NCBI GenBank assembly: GCA_016858145.1
Contig: JAEHOE010000231.1
Location: forward strand, 1 to 64,000
Source: Edaphochlamys debaryana
Taxonomy: Eukaryota > Chlorophyta > Chlorophyceae > Chlamydomonadales
DNA: 64,000 nucleotides
Reading direction: 5' to 3'
Shown one piece after another: positions 44,501-54,487 of the stretch. How positions within the stretch are numbered: position 1 is the stretch's first letter; every line of letters starts with the position of its first letter. Position numbers and translations under genes: made by a program. The notes under the pieces were generated by a model. The model had not been told where the DNA came from. It was given only the letters and a program-made list of their open reading frames with translations, and did no database searches.

Positions 44501-47500
44501 CCACCATCTCCATCTACAACACCTACACCTGCGACAACGTGGGCAACCTGCGCGGCCACAACGGCAAGGTGCGCTCCGTGGCCTGGTCGCCCGACGACTC
44601 CAAGCTCATCTCGGCGGGCATGGACGGAGCGGTGTACGAGTGGCGGCTCAAGGACCTCAAGCGAGAGAAGGAGCACGTGCTCAAGGTGGGCCGGGGGGCG
44701 GGGGTGAGGGACACGGGGTACGGAGCTGTGGGGCGGGAGGCCCCAGCTGCCCGCCAGAGAGCTCTCCCCCTTGCCTACCGCCGCTGCCTGACGCCGCCGC
44801 CTGCCCCGCCCACCCCTGCCCCCTCCCCCCCAGGGTTGCGCCTACTCCTCGGTGCTGGCCACTCCCGACTGCAAGCTGCTGTACGCCACGGGCACGGACA
44901 AGAAGATCAAGGAGTTCGAGGACTCCACGGTGGGGGGGGAGGGAGGGGCGCAGGGTGTGGGGGGGGGACACTGCGGGGTCGCGGGGTCCGCGTGGCACGG
45001 GCGCCATGGCCGCACCAACACGACCAACCCTCCTCCTCATTTCTACCCCCCACAGGGCTCCGGCACCACCATCTCCAAGGAGATTGACACGGGCGGGGTC
45101 AACCTGACGCAGCTGTCGTTGCTGCCCAACGCCCGAGTCATGTTCGCCGCCACCGAGGGGGGGGCGGTGCGCACCTACAAGTACCCGCTCACGGGTGAGC
45201 GCTCAGCCCAAGCAGCCGGGGCGGCCGGGGGGCATCAGGGAGGGAGGGTGCATGCAACAAGCTGCGGCTTGGAGGGCTGGAGGCGGCGCACGGACAGCGG
45301 CACAACCCTGCCCACGTGCATCCCCGCAACCACCGCCCCTCCCCTCCTCCCCTCCCCCCCCAGGCGAGTTCCAGGAGGCCAAGTGCCACTCTGCGCCCGT
45401 GTCCCGCCTCAAGGTGTCGTGGGACGAGTCCATGCTGGTCAGCGGCGGCGAGGACGGCAGCGTGTTCGTGTGGGAGGTGCGCGACAAGGACGCACGGGCG
45501 GCGGCGCGGAGGGAGCAGGAGAAGCTCGAGTACGCGGTGGAGGTGCTGGTCACACGGTGAGCGCCGGGGGAGGGGAGGGGAGGGGGTCATGGGGATGGTG
45601 GGGGGAAGAGGATGCTGAGGACGTGCAAAGAAGGACCCGCAGGACTGTCCGGGAACAGCAGGTGGGAGGGAGAGGGGGAGTCTCACGTCGCCCACCCGCC
45701 GCAACCCCTCCTCAATCCCCTCATGCTTCCCTTCCCACCCACCCACCCCCAGCTCTGAGCTGGACGAGAAGCGCTCCCGCATGGCGGAGCTGGAGCAGCA
45801 GGTGGCGGAGCTGACCATGCAGACCGAGTACCAGCTGCGCCTCAAGGACCTGCACCTGCAGGCAAGGGGGGGAGGGGGAGGGGGGCGAGGGAGGGAGAGG
45901 AGCACGTGTGGAGCCTGGGGTGGGGGACGCCTCATGAAGCCAAGCAAGAAGTGCGCAGGGGTCTTGCAACGACCTCCGATGGCCGGGGTAGGAGTACACG
46001 AGGCCGCAGCTGCCCGGTTTCGGTACTCACGCCCTCCCTCGCCCCTCCCCCCTTCCTCTCCACCCCCGCAGGAGCGCGTCAAGGAGCTGACTGACAAGTA
46101 CTCTGCGGAGGCGGAGAGCGACCGCATGAAGTTCGAGTCGCTGCTGGCGGAGAAGAACGAGATGGAGATGGAGTACGAGGACAAGCTCAAGCAGGCGGAG
46201 GAGCGGGCGCAGGCGCAGCTGCAGGTGAGGGCCGCGGACTGGGGGGGGGGGGATGCCTCGGCTGTTCAGTGCAAGCTCTAGCCCACCTCCACGCTCACCC
46301 TTCACCCCTCAGCCCTCAGTCCTCACCGCCTCCCTTCTCTTCTCTCCCCCCTCTCCACCCTCCCACCCCCCCAGGCCCTGGACACGCAGTACCAGGCCAA
46401 GATCATGGCCGAGGTGGAGCGGTACCAGGCGCTGATGCAGGAGAAGGAGATGCTGGCGGAGCGCTGGGACGAGCAGAATAGCCTGCTGGTGGAGAGCCAC
46501 GAGCGGGTCATCGCGGAGCTGACCGAGGACTACGAGGCCAAGCTGGCGGAGGAGGCGCTCAAGATAGAGGCGCTGCAGGCCGAGAAGGTGGGGGCGGGGG
46601 CCGTGCGGGGGGCGGGGGGCACTGGCAAGGGCAGCCTGGGTGCCCGTGCTCCTCCCCATGCTGCACGGTGTGCCCTCCCTTACCTCTCCGGCTCATCCCC
46701 TCCCCGTCCGCCCCGTCTTCCCTCTGCGCCCCAGGCCGAGCTGGAGCGCGAGTTCGAGGAGATCAAGAAGCAGCTGGAGGAGGACGCGGACCGAGAGATC
46801 GAGGAGACCAAGGAGAAGTACGAGCAAAAGTGAGTGGGGGCCGGCTGGGGGGCGGGGGGGAATGAGGGAGCTCAAGCTTGCGGCGAAGACTGGGGGCTCT
46901 GCTGCTGCTCGTGCCTGCCCTCACCTCACCTCACCTCACGTCCAACCCTCCCCCCCCCCTGCCGCAGGCTCCAGACCGAGCGCGAGACCTCTCTGCGGCT
47001 CAAGGGCGAGAACGGCATCATGCGCAAGAAGTTCAACGCGCTGCAGAAGGACATCGAGGTGTGCAACACGCAGATCAAGGAGCTGTACGAGCAGAAGAAG
47101 GAGCTCTACGCCACCATCGCCAGCCTGGAAAAGGACATCGCGTCACTCAAGCGCGAGGTGACGGGGGGGGGGCAGGGGGGGGGGGAGGGGTTAAGGGCTG
47201 GGGGGCGGGGGCGGTGGTCTGTCGAGGCGGTACCTGTGGAGCGGAGCGGAGAGCCCTGGCGCCAGGCCTGCCGGTCTGGGCACCTTCCCCAACTCACCCA
47301 TTCAAACTCCCCTTGCCCTCGCCCGCTTGCGCCCCAGATCCGCGAGCGCGACGAGACCATTGGCGACAAGGAGCGCCGCATCTACGACCTCAAGAAGAAG
47401 AACCAGGAGCTGGAGAAGTTCAAGTTCGTGCTGGACTACAAGATCAAGGAGCTCAAGAAGCAGATCGAGCCGCGCGAGGCGGAGATCGCCGAGATGAAGG

Positions 47501-50262
47501 AGCAGGTGTGTGCGTGTGGGGGGGGGGGGGGCTGGGAATGGATGGTGGTGAGATTACGGGAAGTCGGGGTTGACCTTGGCTGACGATTAGCGGTGCGGCT
47601 GCTGAGGTCCTATGTAGCGGCCGCCTGGCAGTGCACATGAGGCCCACTTGCCATCCCACTCCTTATCTTACCTTCCCCTTGCCCCCTCTCCATCCCCCCC
47701 CAGATCAAGGAGATGGACGGCGAGCTGGAGCGCTACCACAAGACCAACGCCACCCTGGACCTCACCATCTCCAACATGCGCCTCAAGCAGGTGCGAGGGG
47801 GCGGGGCTGGGCGGGGGTGGGAGCGCTGGCAGGCTGGCGCTGTGCGGACGGGGCAGTGGAGGCGCCATGGCTGCAGCTGTGGGAGCCCTTGACTGCCCAC
47901 CCCGCCCTGACCTCCCTTCCTCACCTCACCTCCCTCCCGCGATCCCCCCTTCCCATCCGCAGGCCGGCCTGGCCAACGAGGTGGCGGACCAGCGGCGCGA
48001 GAAGCAGGACGCCTACGCGCTGCTGCGGCGCTTCCAGCACGACCTGCAGGAGGTGGTGGGCTACCTGCAGGAGCCCAAGGTGCTCAAGGAGAAGGTCAAG
48101 TGGCTCTACCAGAAGCACTGCGGGGAGCTGCGCGCGGGGCCCGAGGAGGACGGCGACGTGGAGCGTGAGGCGGCGCGGCAGCGCGAGTACCTGGAGAAGA
48201 CGGTGAGCGGCGCGGGCTGCGGAGGGCAGCAAGGCCTCGATGCGACCCTGGCTTTCATAACCCGCCACGCCACACCTCGCTCCTGTGCCCCTTCCGCTCA
48301 CGTTCTCATCTACCCCCTACCCCCTACCCCCTAACCCCCCTACCCCCTGACCCCCCTACCCCCCCTAACCCCCAGGTGGACTCCCTCAAGCGCAAGCTGG
48401 CCAAGGACAGCGAGCTGCACCGCACCGACAACCTGCGCATCATGCAGGAGAACACGGCGCTGATCAAGGAGATCAACGAGCTGCGGAGGGAGATCAAGGC
48501 GCTCAAGGGCGGGGCGGCGGCGGCGGCGGCCGGCACCATGGCGGGCAAGGCCGGCATGGGCGGCTACGGCCCGCGCGGCGCGGGCGGCCGCGGCAGCCCC
48601 GAGGCGCAGGTGTCGGAGGGTCTGCGGCGGGAGCTGGACATGCAGCGGGACCTCATCGCACGGCTGCGGGAAGAGGTGAGCGCGCGAGGGGCGGGGACGG
48701 GGCAATGGTGGGCCTGATGAACGGCTTGGAGTCGGGACTCAGCCCTTCCTTGAGTTGGCCCCTTCAAGGATCTACGGCCCATTGAAGCGTCCCCCGCACC
48801 ATCTCACCCCCTCCCCCCCCCCCAGATGATGGCCAAGGAGGCCCGCATCAAGCAGCTGGAGGCCATGGTGGTGCCCCGCCCCATCAGCAGGGAGCGCCTG
48901 CCGCCCATGGACGGGTTCAGCGGAGCACCGCACGCGCCGCACCCGCCCGTGCACGGCGGCTACATGGGCGGACCGCAGGCCTCGCAGCCGCACCTGTCCC
49001 CGCACGCCCCGCCGTACGGGCACGGCCAACCGCACGGCCTGCCCCCGCAGCCCCCCCTGCGCACCGGCTCCGCCAACGGCCTGCGCGACGGCCTGGGCAT
49101 GGGCGGCAGCGGCAGCGGGCCCAACAGCGTGCTGGGCGGCGCGGCCATAGCGGGCTCGCTGGGCCCCGCCCCGCTCCGTGCCAGCGGCAACGGCAACGGC
49201 AACGGCCTGAGCAGCAGCGGGGAGCTGGCGGCGGCCATGGTGGCCGCATCCCTGCCCGGGCGCAGCGAGCGGCCCGTGGAGGACATTGACCCCGAGGCGG
49301 AGGCGCGGGAGGCGGAGGCGGCCCGCGAGGCGGAGGCGGCCATGGAGGCGGCTGCGGAGGCGGCCTACGAGGCACAGATGGCGGCGCAGCAGCAGGCGGA
49401 GGCGGAGGCGGGGGCGGGGTACGGTGAGGGCCAGGGGGCGTACGAGGAGGGGTACGCGCAGGAGCAGGAGCAGCAGCAGCAGCCGGGCGGCGAGGAGGGC
49501 TACGGGGAGGAGCCGCCGCCGCCCCAGGGCGAGGGCCAGGGCTACGGTGCTGAGGGCGAGGGCGAGGGCGAGGCGGGGGCGCCAGGTGCGGGCTACGACG
49601 GGGGCGAGCAGGCCCCCGCTGACCAGGGCGACGGCGGCGAGGAGGGCGGCGAGCCAGGGCCAGACGCAGCCTCGGAGCAGCCGCCGGCCGACGAAGGCTA
49701 CGGCGCTGGAGGCGAGCCGGCGCCGGACGCTTCGAACGCGGCGGAGGGCTCGGGCGAGCCCGCACCCGAGGCGTCTGCAGCCGACGCTGGAGAGGGCGCG
49801 GCGCCGGGCAGGGAGGCGGAGGCGGACTACGGGGCGGGCGAGGCGCAGGCGGAGGCGGGGTACAGCGGGGAGGAGCCCGGGGCGCCGGAGCCAGAGCCAG
49901 AGCCGGAGTCGATGCCTGCTGAGGCGAGTGGGCAGGCCCCTCCTGAGGCGGACTACGGCGGAGAGCCCCCGGCTGGGGAGCCCTCGGGGGCCGGGGAGCC
50001 GCCCGCGGAGCCCTCTGCCGCGGAGCCCGAGGCGGGGGACTTCGGCGCTGAGCCCAGCGGGCAGGCGGCCGAGGAGGGCGGGGCCGAGCCAGCGCCCGAG
50101 GCATCCGGGGCGGAGGGCTTCGGTGAGCCGCCTGCGGATGGGGCCCCTGGCGAGGCCGAGGGTGAGGGGTACGCAGGGGAGCCGGCAGCGGATGCCTATG
50201 GCGAGGGCGGGGGCGAGGGGCAAGGGCCCGAGGGGGCGCTGGAGGAGGGGCAGGACGCATGA
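41588..50262 (+). CDS. CFAP57: CFAP57 (WDR65/FAP57) ciliary WD40-coiled-coil protein (22 exons, 1,643 aa)
   Basis: Exons are 41588-41896, 42191-42343, 42503-42730, 42932-43003, 43211-43323, 43519-43636, 43829-44020, 44201-44319, 44478-44685, 44834-44929, 45056-45194, 45364-45556, 45753-45861, 46072-46224, 46375-46587, 46735-46829, 46968-47157, 47338-47505, 47704-47790, 47963-48202, 48376-48675 and 48826-50262. CFAP57 is an axonemal adaptor that positions a subset of inner-arm dyneins. The N-terminus ([46 protein letters not shown]) matches the animal family closely. Residues 1 to about 660 form WD40 blades; about 670-1,165 is charged coiled coil. The last exon begins with a short helix and a Pro/Gly region, then runs for about 300 residues of Ala/Glu/Gly/Pro low complexity (many YGxGE and EPAPEAS units), making the protein longer than animal CFAP57. 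The intron after exon 13 starts with GC (CAG|GCAAGG), the only non-GT donor. Confidence 0.95.
48311..48374 (+). repeat. CTACCCC-type tandem repeat in a CFAP57 intron
   Basis: The branch/acceptor end of the intron before exon 48376-48675 is a tandem of CTACCCC and CTAACCCCC units, a pyrimidine-rich microsatellite. It resembles but does not match the algal telomere unit (CCCTAAAA). Confidence 0.7.
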
Positions 50263-52880
50263 GGGGGCGGGGGCAGTAAGGGGTGGGACTGGGAGAGTGG
50301 GGAGGGGTCATTGAATGGTGTCAGCACGTGATCAGGGGCACTGGCGGCATTTGTGGGCGCCCCGCAACCGCAGCCGAAGGGCTGTCGCAAGGGGGCTGAC
50401 CTGGGGGACTTGACGCCCTCTAGCTATAGGGAGGGAGGAGGTACGACTGAAACGAAGACTGGGGCTGGAGCCAGTGTGGCGAGAGGCGCTGGGCGTGGAT
50501 GGCCTCCTGGGCTTGGATGCCAAGCCTTTGTGGCGTGGGTTTGAGCACAGTGCGGAACAAGTGCATATGCGGTTGCAGGCCCCCGGTCGCCGGCGGCCAT
50601 GGAATGATGTAAGGATGTTGGCAAGAAGGTTGCAAAGCACGCTCGCGTTTTACCGTCGGGGTCTTGGGCTGTTACGGGTGACATGGCAAGGTATCCCGAT
50701 TCGCATGGATGCAGACGGACAGGCCTGAAGGTGATGGCGTGGTTGGCCCGAGTTGGTGATCGGGAGGGAGCGGTTTACTCACCTCATGACGGGACGCACC
50801 GGCCCGGCACCAATAGCATGCACCAGCCACCTGCGCCGCACATGCAGCCACCTGCTAATGGTACGCCCGGGTGTCGGCATGTCGCCCTTCATCAGCTCCG
50901 ACGTATCAAGCGACCCTGGGCGCCGTCTGCGCCGGACGGCGGTGCGTGTGCGTGCGGCCGAGTGCGCCGCAGCCTCGCCCGTGGTGGGCGGGGCGGGCAG
51001 GGTGTCGTGAGAGGAGCATGCACGGCTGGGGCGGGGCTGCGGGAGCCACACGGCGCAGAGGGACTGGTGCGGCGCAGTGCTGGGACCGGCTCCCGGCCTT
51101 GGCGCCGGCGGGGCAGGGGGCAGGGCGACCGGCATTCAGCAAGGTGAGCTGACCCAGTTCGTACGAGGCAACATGAGCCTTGGGGCCGTCCACCGTTCGG
51201 CTGGGCCTCAACACGTTCCAACGTGGACCGACCGCAGGCCGAGCTCGGGCCCCTGTTGCCGCGGCTGCTGCTGCTACTGCTGCACACCAGCCCTGAACCG
51301 CCCCAGTGGACAGTCCCCACCGCCCCTGACTGCGGCGGACCACGCGCCACGCACCCTCCGCCCACCCCATCCCCGGGTTCGTCCTCCCAGGGTGAACAAA
51401 CGCGACTTCTTCATAGCGAGGAACGAGCGTTGGAGAAGGCTAGTTCTTGCTCCGATTGAGTATGTTGTGCTGGGTACGGCAACGCCGTACCTCAGCCGCT
51501 TCTTAGCGGCAGCTGCCGCCTTGGGGCAGCATCTGCCGTGTAGAGTTCGCTTTCCCGGTCCTGTAGGGTACCGGGCTTAGATCAACGCTTTGCGTCGTTA
51601 CTTCCCCCCCACCTCCCCGAGGCCGCTTGGCCCGGGGCCGGGGGCCCGTGCCAGGGCGTCGTCTGCCCTGCCTGAGATTGAGCGGACTGAAAAGCTACCG
51701 GCCACTATGTCAACGTTATAACTGGGGGAACTGGGGCAGCGTTAGGGCAGCTTGGGAGCATCGGCTTACTGGATTGGTTGTTGGTTGGGAGGAGCAGCAC
51801 GGTTTAGCGCTTGGTGGAGTTATGGTATGTAACGATTGAACTCCGTGGTGCTGCCCCCCCAACCGTGCGCGGTGGCGGCCGGCGCTGGGGGCGCGTCGGC
51901 GGTCACCCTCCACATGTACGGCTTTCCCTACTGCCAGCCTGGCATCAGCGGCCAGGTGCGGCCAGCTGGCTACGGTGGGGGCGGGGGGGGGGAGGAGGCG
52001 GTGACCGAGGCCCTCATCATCCCCTCACCTTCCCGCCGGGGGCTTGGGCGGCTACAGAGAGGTCTCCTCACTCTGACCACCCCGCTTTGCCCCTGCTTTA
52101 CGCACACTGAGCTTTGGCCTCATCCTCCTCGACCCCACGTACAGGGTCGTAGCGTGTGGGCCGTCCAGAGGATGCTCAAGACCTGCTGCTGCAACCTGCC
52201 CCGCCTCACCTCCGGCCTGTGCTGCCCTCCGCGGCCACCACCCTCCTCTCGGCCGCCCACCCAGCTGCCCTTTGCTCCGCGGCCGCCTGCGCCCCCCGCC
52301 GGCCGCCAGCACCCCAGCCCGCACCTGCCGGCACCGGTTGAGGTGGCGGAGGCCCCTGGGGACGCAGGCATGTACCGCGCACGGTGTGAGCCGCAGAGCA
52401 ACGGTCACTCCGCCGCACGAGGGCTGGCACGTGTGCGGCCACGTGCTGGGCCCGGGCCAGCTGCATGTACCGGACGGACGTACATCACCGATGTCCCGGT
52501 ACGGGTCGGGATAAGGAAGAAACCAGATCACGAGGGGTTACAACGAGCATGATATCGGGCGTGATGGCGGGGAGGGGCCCTTTCCCCCTGCCCTGACTCG
52601 GCGGACAGCCATCCTCGCTTTCACTTTGCCGCACGCACTGGCACGCAGGGGCCGTTGACGGCATTATCGCCGGCCACTAGCTATATGCTAGGCGAGCGGG
52701 TATTTACAGACACCCACACGGTGCTGAGCACTGGTGCCTCTTGGGTGCGAGGGTTATTGGTCATTCACCACTGCGTCCACCATGCACCGCCACCCCACCC
52801 TCTTCCAGCTACAGCTCCGACCGGATCCCACGCATCGACGTGCAGCACCACTTAACCACTCAACGCGTCAAACGACCTCA
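50263..52880. other. Spacer downstream of CFAP57
   Basis: 2.6 kb with several open frames (for example 50683-51147 and 51836-52552, +) that show no domain and lack convincing starts. Parts near 51850-52350 are as GC- and Ala/Pro-rich as coding DNA and might be degraded exons, but no product can be assembled. I call no gene. Confidence 0.35.
50608..50612 (+). promoter_or_regulatory. Poly(A) signal TGTAA for CFAP57
   Basis: First TGTAA after the CFAP57 stop, about 345 bp downstream, a normal 3' UTR length for this lineage. Confidence 0.5.
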
Positions 52881-52889
52881 ACCGCCCAT

Positions 52890-53000
52890 CACAGCCTGCT
52901 GGGTGACTCCGGTGGGATCCGAACCCACACCTCCCCCCCTCCAGATGCGCCGCCAGGGGCTCGGGCCCGCTACTCTGACCGCACGGCTGCGCCCCCATCT
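52890..53000 (-). repeat. tRNA-derived (SINE-like) fragment
   Basis: On the minus strand, 52928-52912 forms a perfect T-arm (GTGGG stem, TTCGGAT loop, CCCAC stem) containing a near-consensus Pol III B box (GGTTCGGATCC), followed by a CGGAGTCA acceptor-like tail. A weak A-box-like TGGCGGCGCATCTGG lies about 40 nt upstream. A matching 5' acceptor strand, D-arm and anticodon arm are not found, so it is not an intact tRNA. tRNA-derived SINEs are known in Chlamydomonas; this assignment is tentative. Confidence 0.35.
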
Positions 53001-54219
53001 GATGGATTCCACGCGGTGTAGCTAGCCTCGGAGGCAGGCGAACGAGGACTTGACGTTTCGGTCCATCCACATTCGCCTCACCAGCCTGGGGACTCGAGGA
53101 ACAGGCGCCTTACATATGGTTCTGTGTTCTATAACGGCGGGCTCGGTCAAGCTTATACAAGCAGTATCACATGGGCACAGACGGCTAGTAGTCACATGGG
53201 CTCAGATCTCAAAAGAACTCGCTCACGAGGTTGATCCCACACCTTGCCCAGCCCAGCATCACCTAGAGCCCTTGCGTAGCGCACAATACTTGAAGCCTTT
53301 CAGGCCTGGTACAAGTGACAGGTGGAGGGCTCGACTGAGTCGCTCACCGACACGAGGCAACGGGCGTCTAATGGCCTTGGCCCATACAAAGCTGACCAGA
53401 CTTGCCTGCAGCAAGCCACCCCCCCCCCCCGGGCCTTTCCTCCAGCAACGGCGCGCTTAGTCACCACCCTGCGCGCTCGTGTATCCCGCCTAGTGATATG
53501 GCATGAAACCCCCCGTCATTGCGAACCCTCATTGTTCCCTCAAACCTGCTCCATGGGACACGCCCACATGGGGACCCTCCGGATGACACACCCGCTCGCC
53601 CCTGCCGCTCCACTGCCAAGGCCTGGAGCCTGCCATTAGCACAGGCTCTGGACTCGTAGCCTGGCCAGTTTATGATCAACGTCAACAACGAAACAGTACG
53701 TGCATAACACGACAGCCTTTGCTGCAGTACCCAGGGCTGCATACTGGAAAGTGGGGCCGGGGCCCTGCCCCAGGGCTCACGAGTTTCCATGGCCTCGCAC
53801 AAACCCCCGATGACCAGACTCTCCCCGGCCCCTGCTTCCCACACAAGCCCCCACCCAACAACGACAGCCCGCATCCCAGACTCCACAAGGCGCTAATGCA
53901 GCAGCCCTTCCACCAAGCAAACCATGGGACTAAGGACTCGGTCAAACCTGTGCGCCGATGCATGGGCGCACCTGCTCAGGCGCAAACCTCACCGTCACAT
54001 ACTTAGGGCACGACCGCACCGGCCCGCAGCCGGACCCTGATGCACGCACGCTTGGGAAGTAAACAAGTTCAGCGGTTGGGGTTGTAGCTAGAAGCAGATA
54101 CCGGTTCCGGCTCAACGTTCGAGGCCGGCCTGAAACGGATATGTCACGCGTTAAGAGCACCAGCTCCACCCCATGCGAACGGTTTGACCCCATGCAACCG
54201 CCCTAAAACCCCAACCTCG
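53001..54219. other. Spacer without identified gene
   Basis: 1.2 kb between the SINE-like fragment and the 31-bp repeat. The open frames at 53050-53460 (+) and 53461-53886 (minus) show no domain, no splice structure and unbiased composition. No gene is called. Confidence 0.4.
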
Positions 54220-54300
54220 TGCAATGGGCTCTCACCATACCCCAGCCCCATGCAATGGGCTCTTACCATACCCCAAACCCATGCAAACGGCTCAACCCCA
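54220..54300 (+). repeat. 31-bp tandem repeat downstream of FNT1
   Basis: Two near-identical 31-bp units begin at 54220 and 54251 (each TGCAATGGGCTC, then ACCATACCCCA). A shortened third begins at 54282, and related CCCCATGCAA units flank the array from 54170 to 54305. It lies about 190 bp beyond the FNT1 stop codon. Confidence 0.75.
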
Positions 54301-54416
54301 TGCAACGGCCGACAGTATATTCCCCAGACATGGTAGCGGTTGTGATGCCAACCCACCAGGACACTGTCCCTGCAAGGCCCGCTTATCCTTCGCTTTTGAT
54401 TCGCTGCCAACGGGCC

Positions 54417-54421
54417 TTACA
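54417..54421 (-). promoter_or_regulatory. Poly(A) signal TGTAA for FNT1
   Basis: TTACA on the plus strand, TGTAA on the gene strand, 67 bp beyond the FNT1 stop codon. Confidence 0.55.
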
Positions 54422-54487
54422 GGGCCCCCGCCTGCACTGACGCTCGTCCGGCGCCCCTCAGCGGTGTGCCAAGCTGATACGCGCAGC

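Noticed and set aside
48311..48374. Interstitial telomere repeat
   Set aside because: The units are CTACCCC/CTAACCCCC, not the algal CCCTAAAA, and they form the pyrimidine tract of an intron.
52890..53000. Complete tRNA gene
   Set aside because: Only the T-arm and an acceptor-like tail are found. No complementary 5' acceptor strand, D-arm or anticodon loop could be folded.
53050..53460. A 136-codon + frame near the SINE-like fragment
   Set aside because: No recognisable motif and the surrounding DNA is low-GC intergenic sequence.
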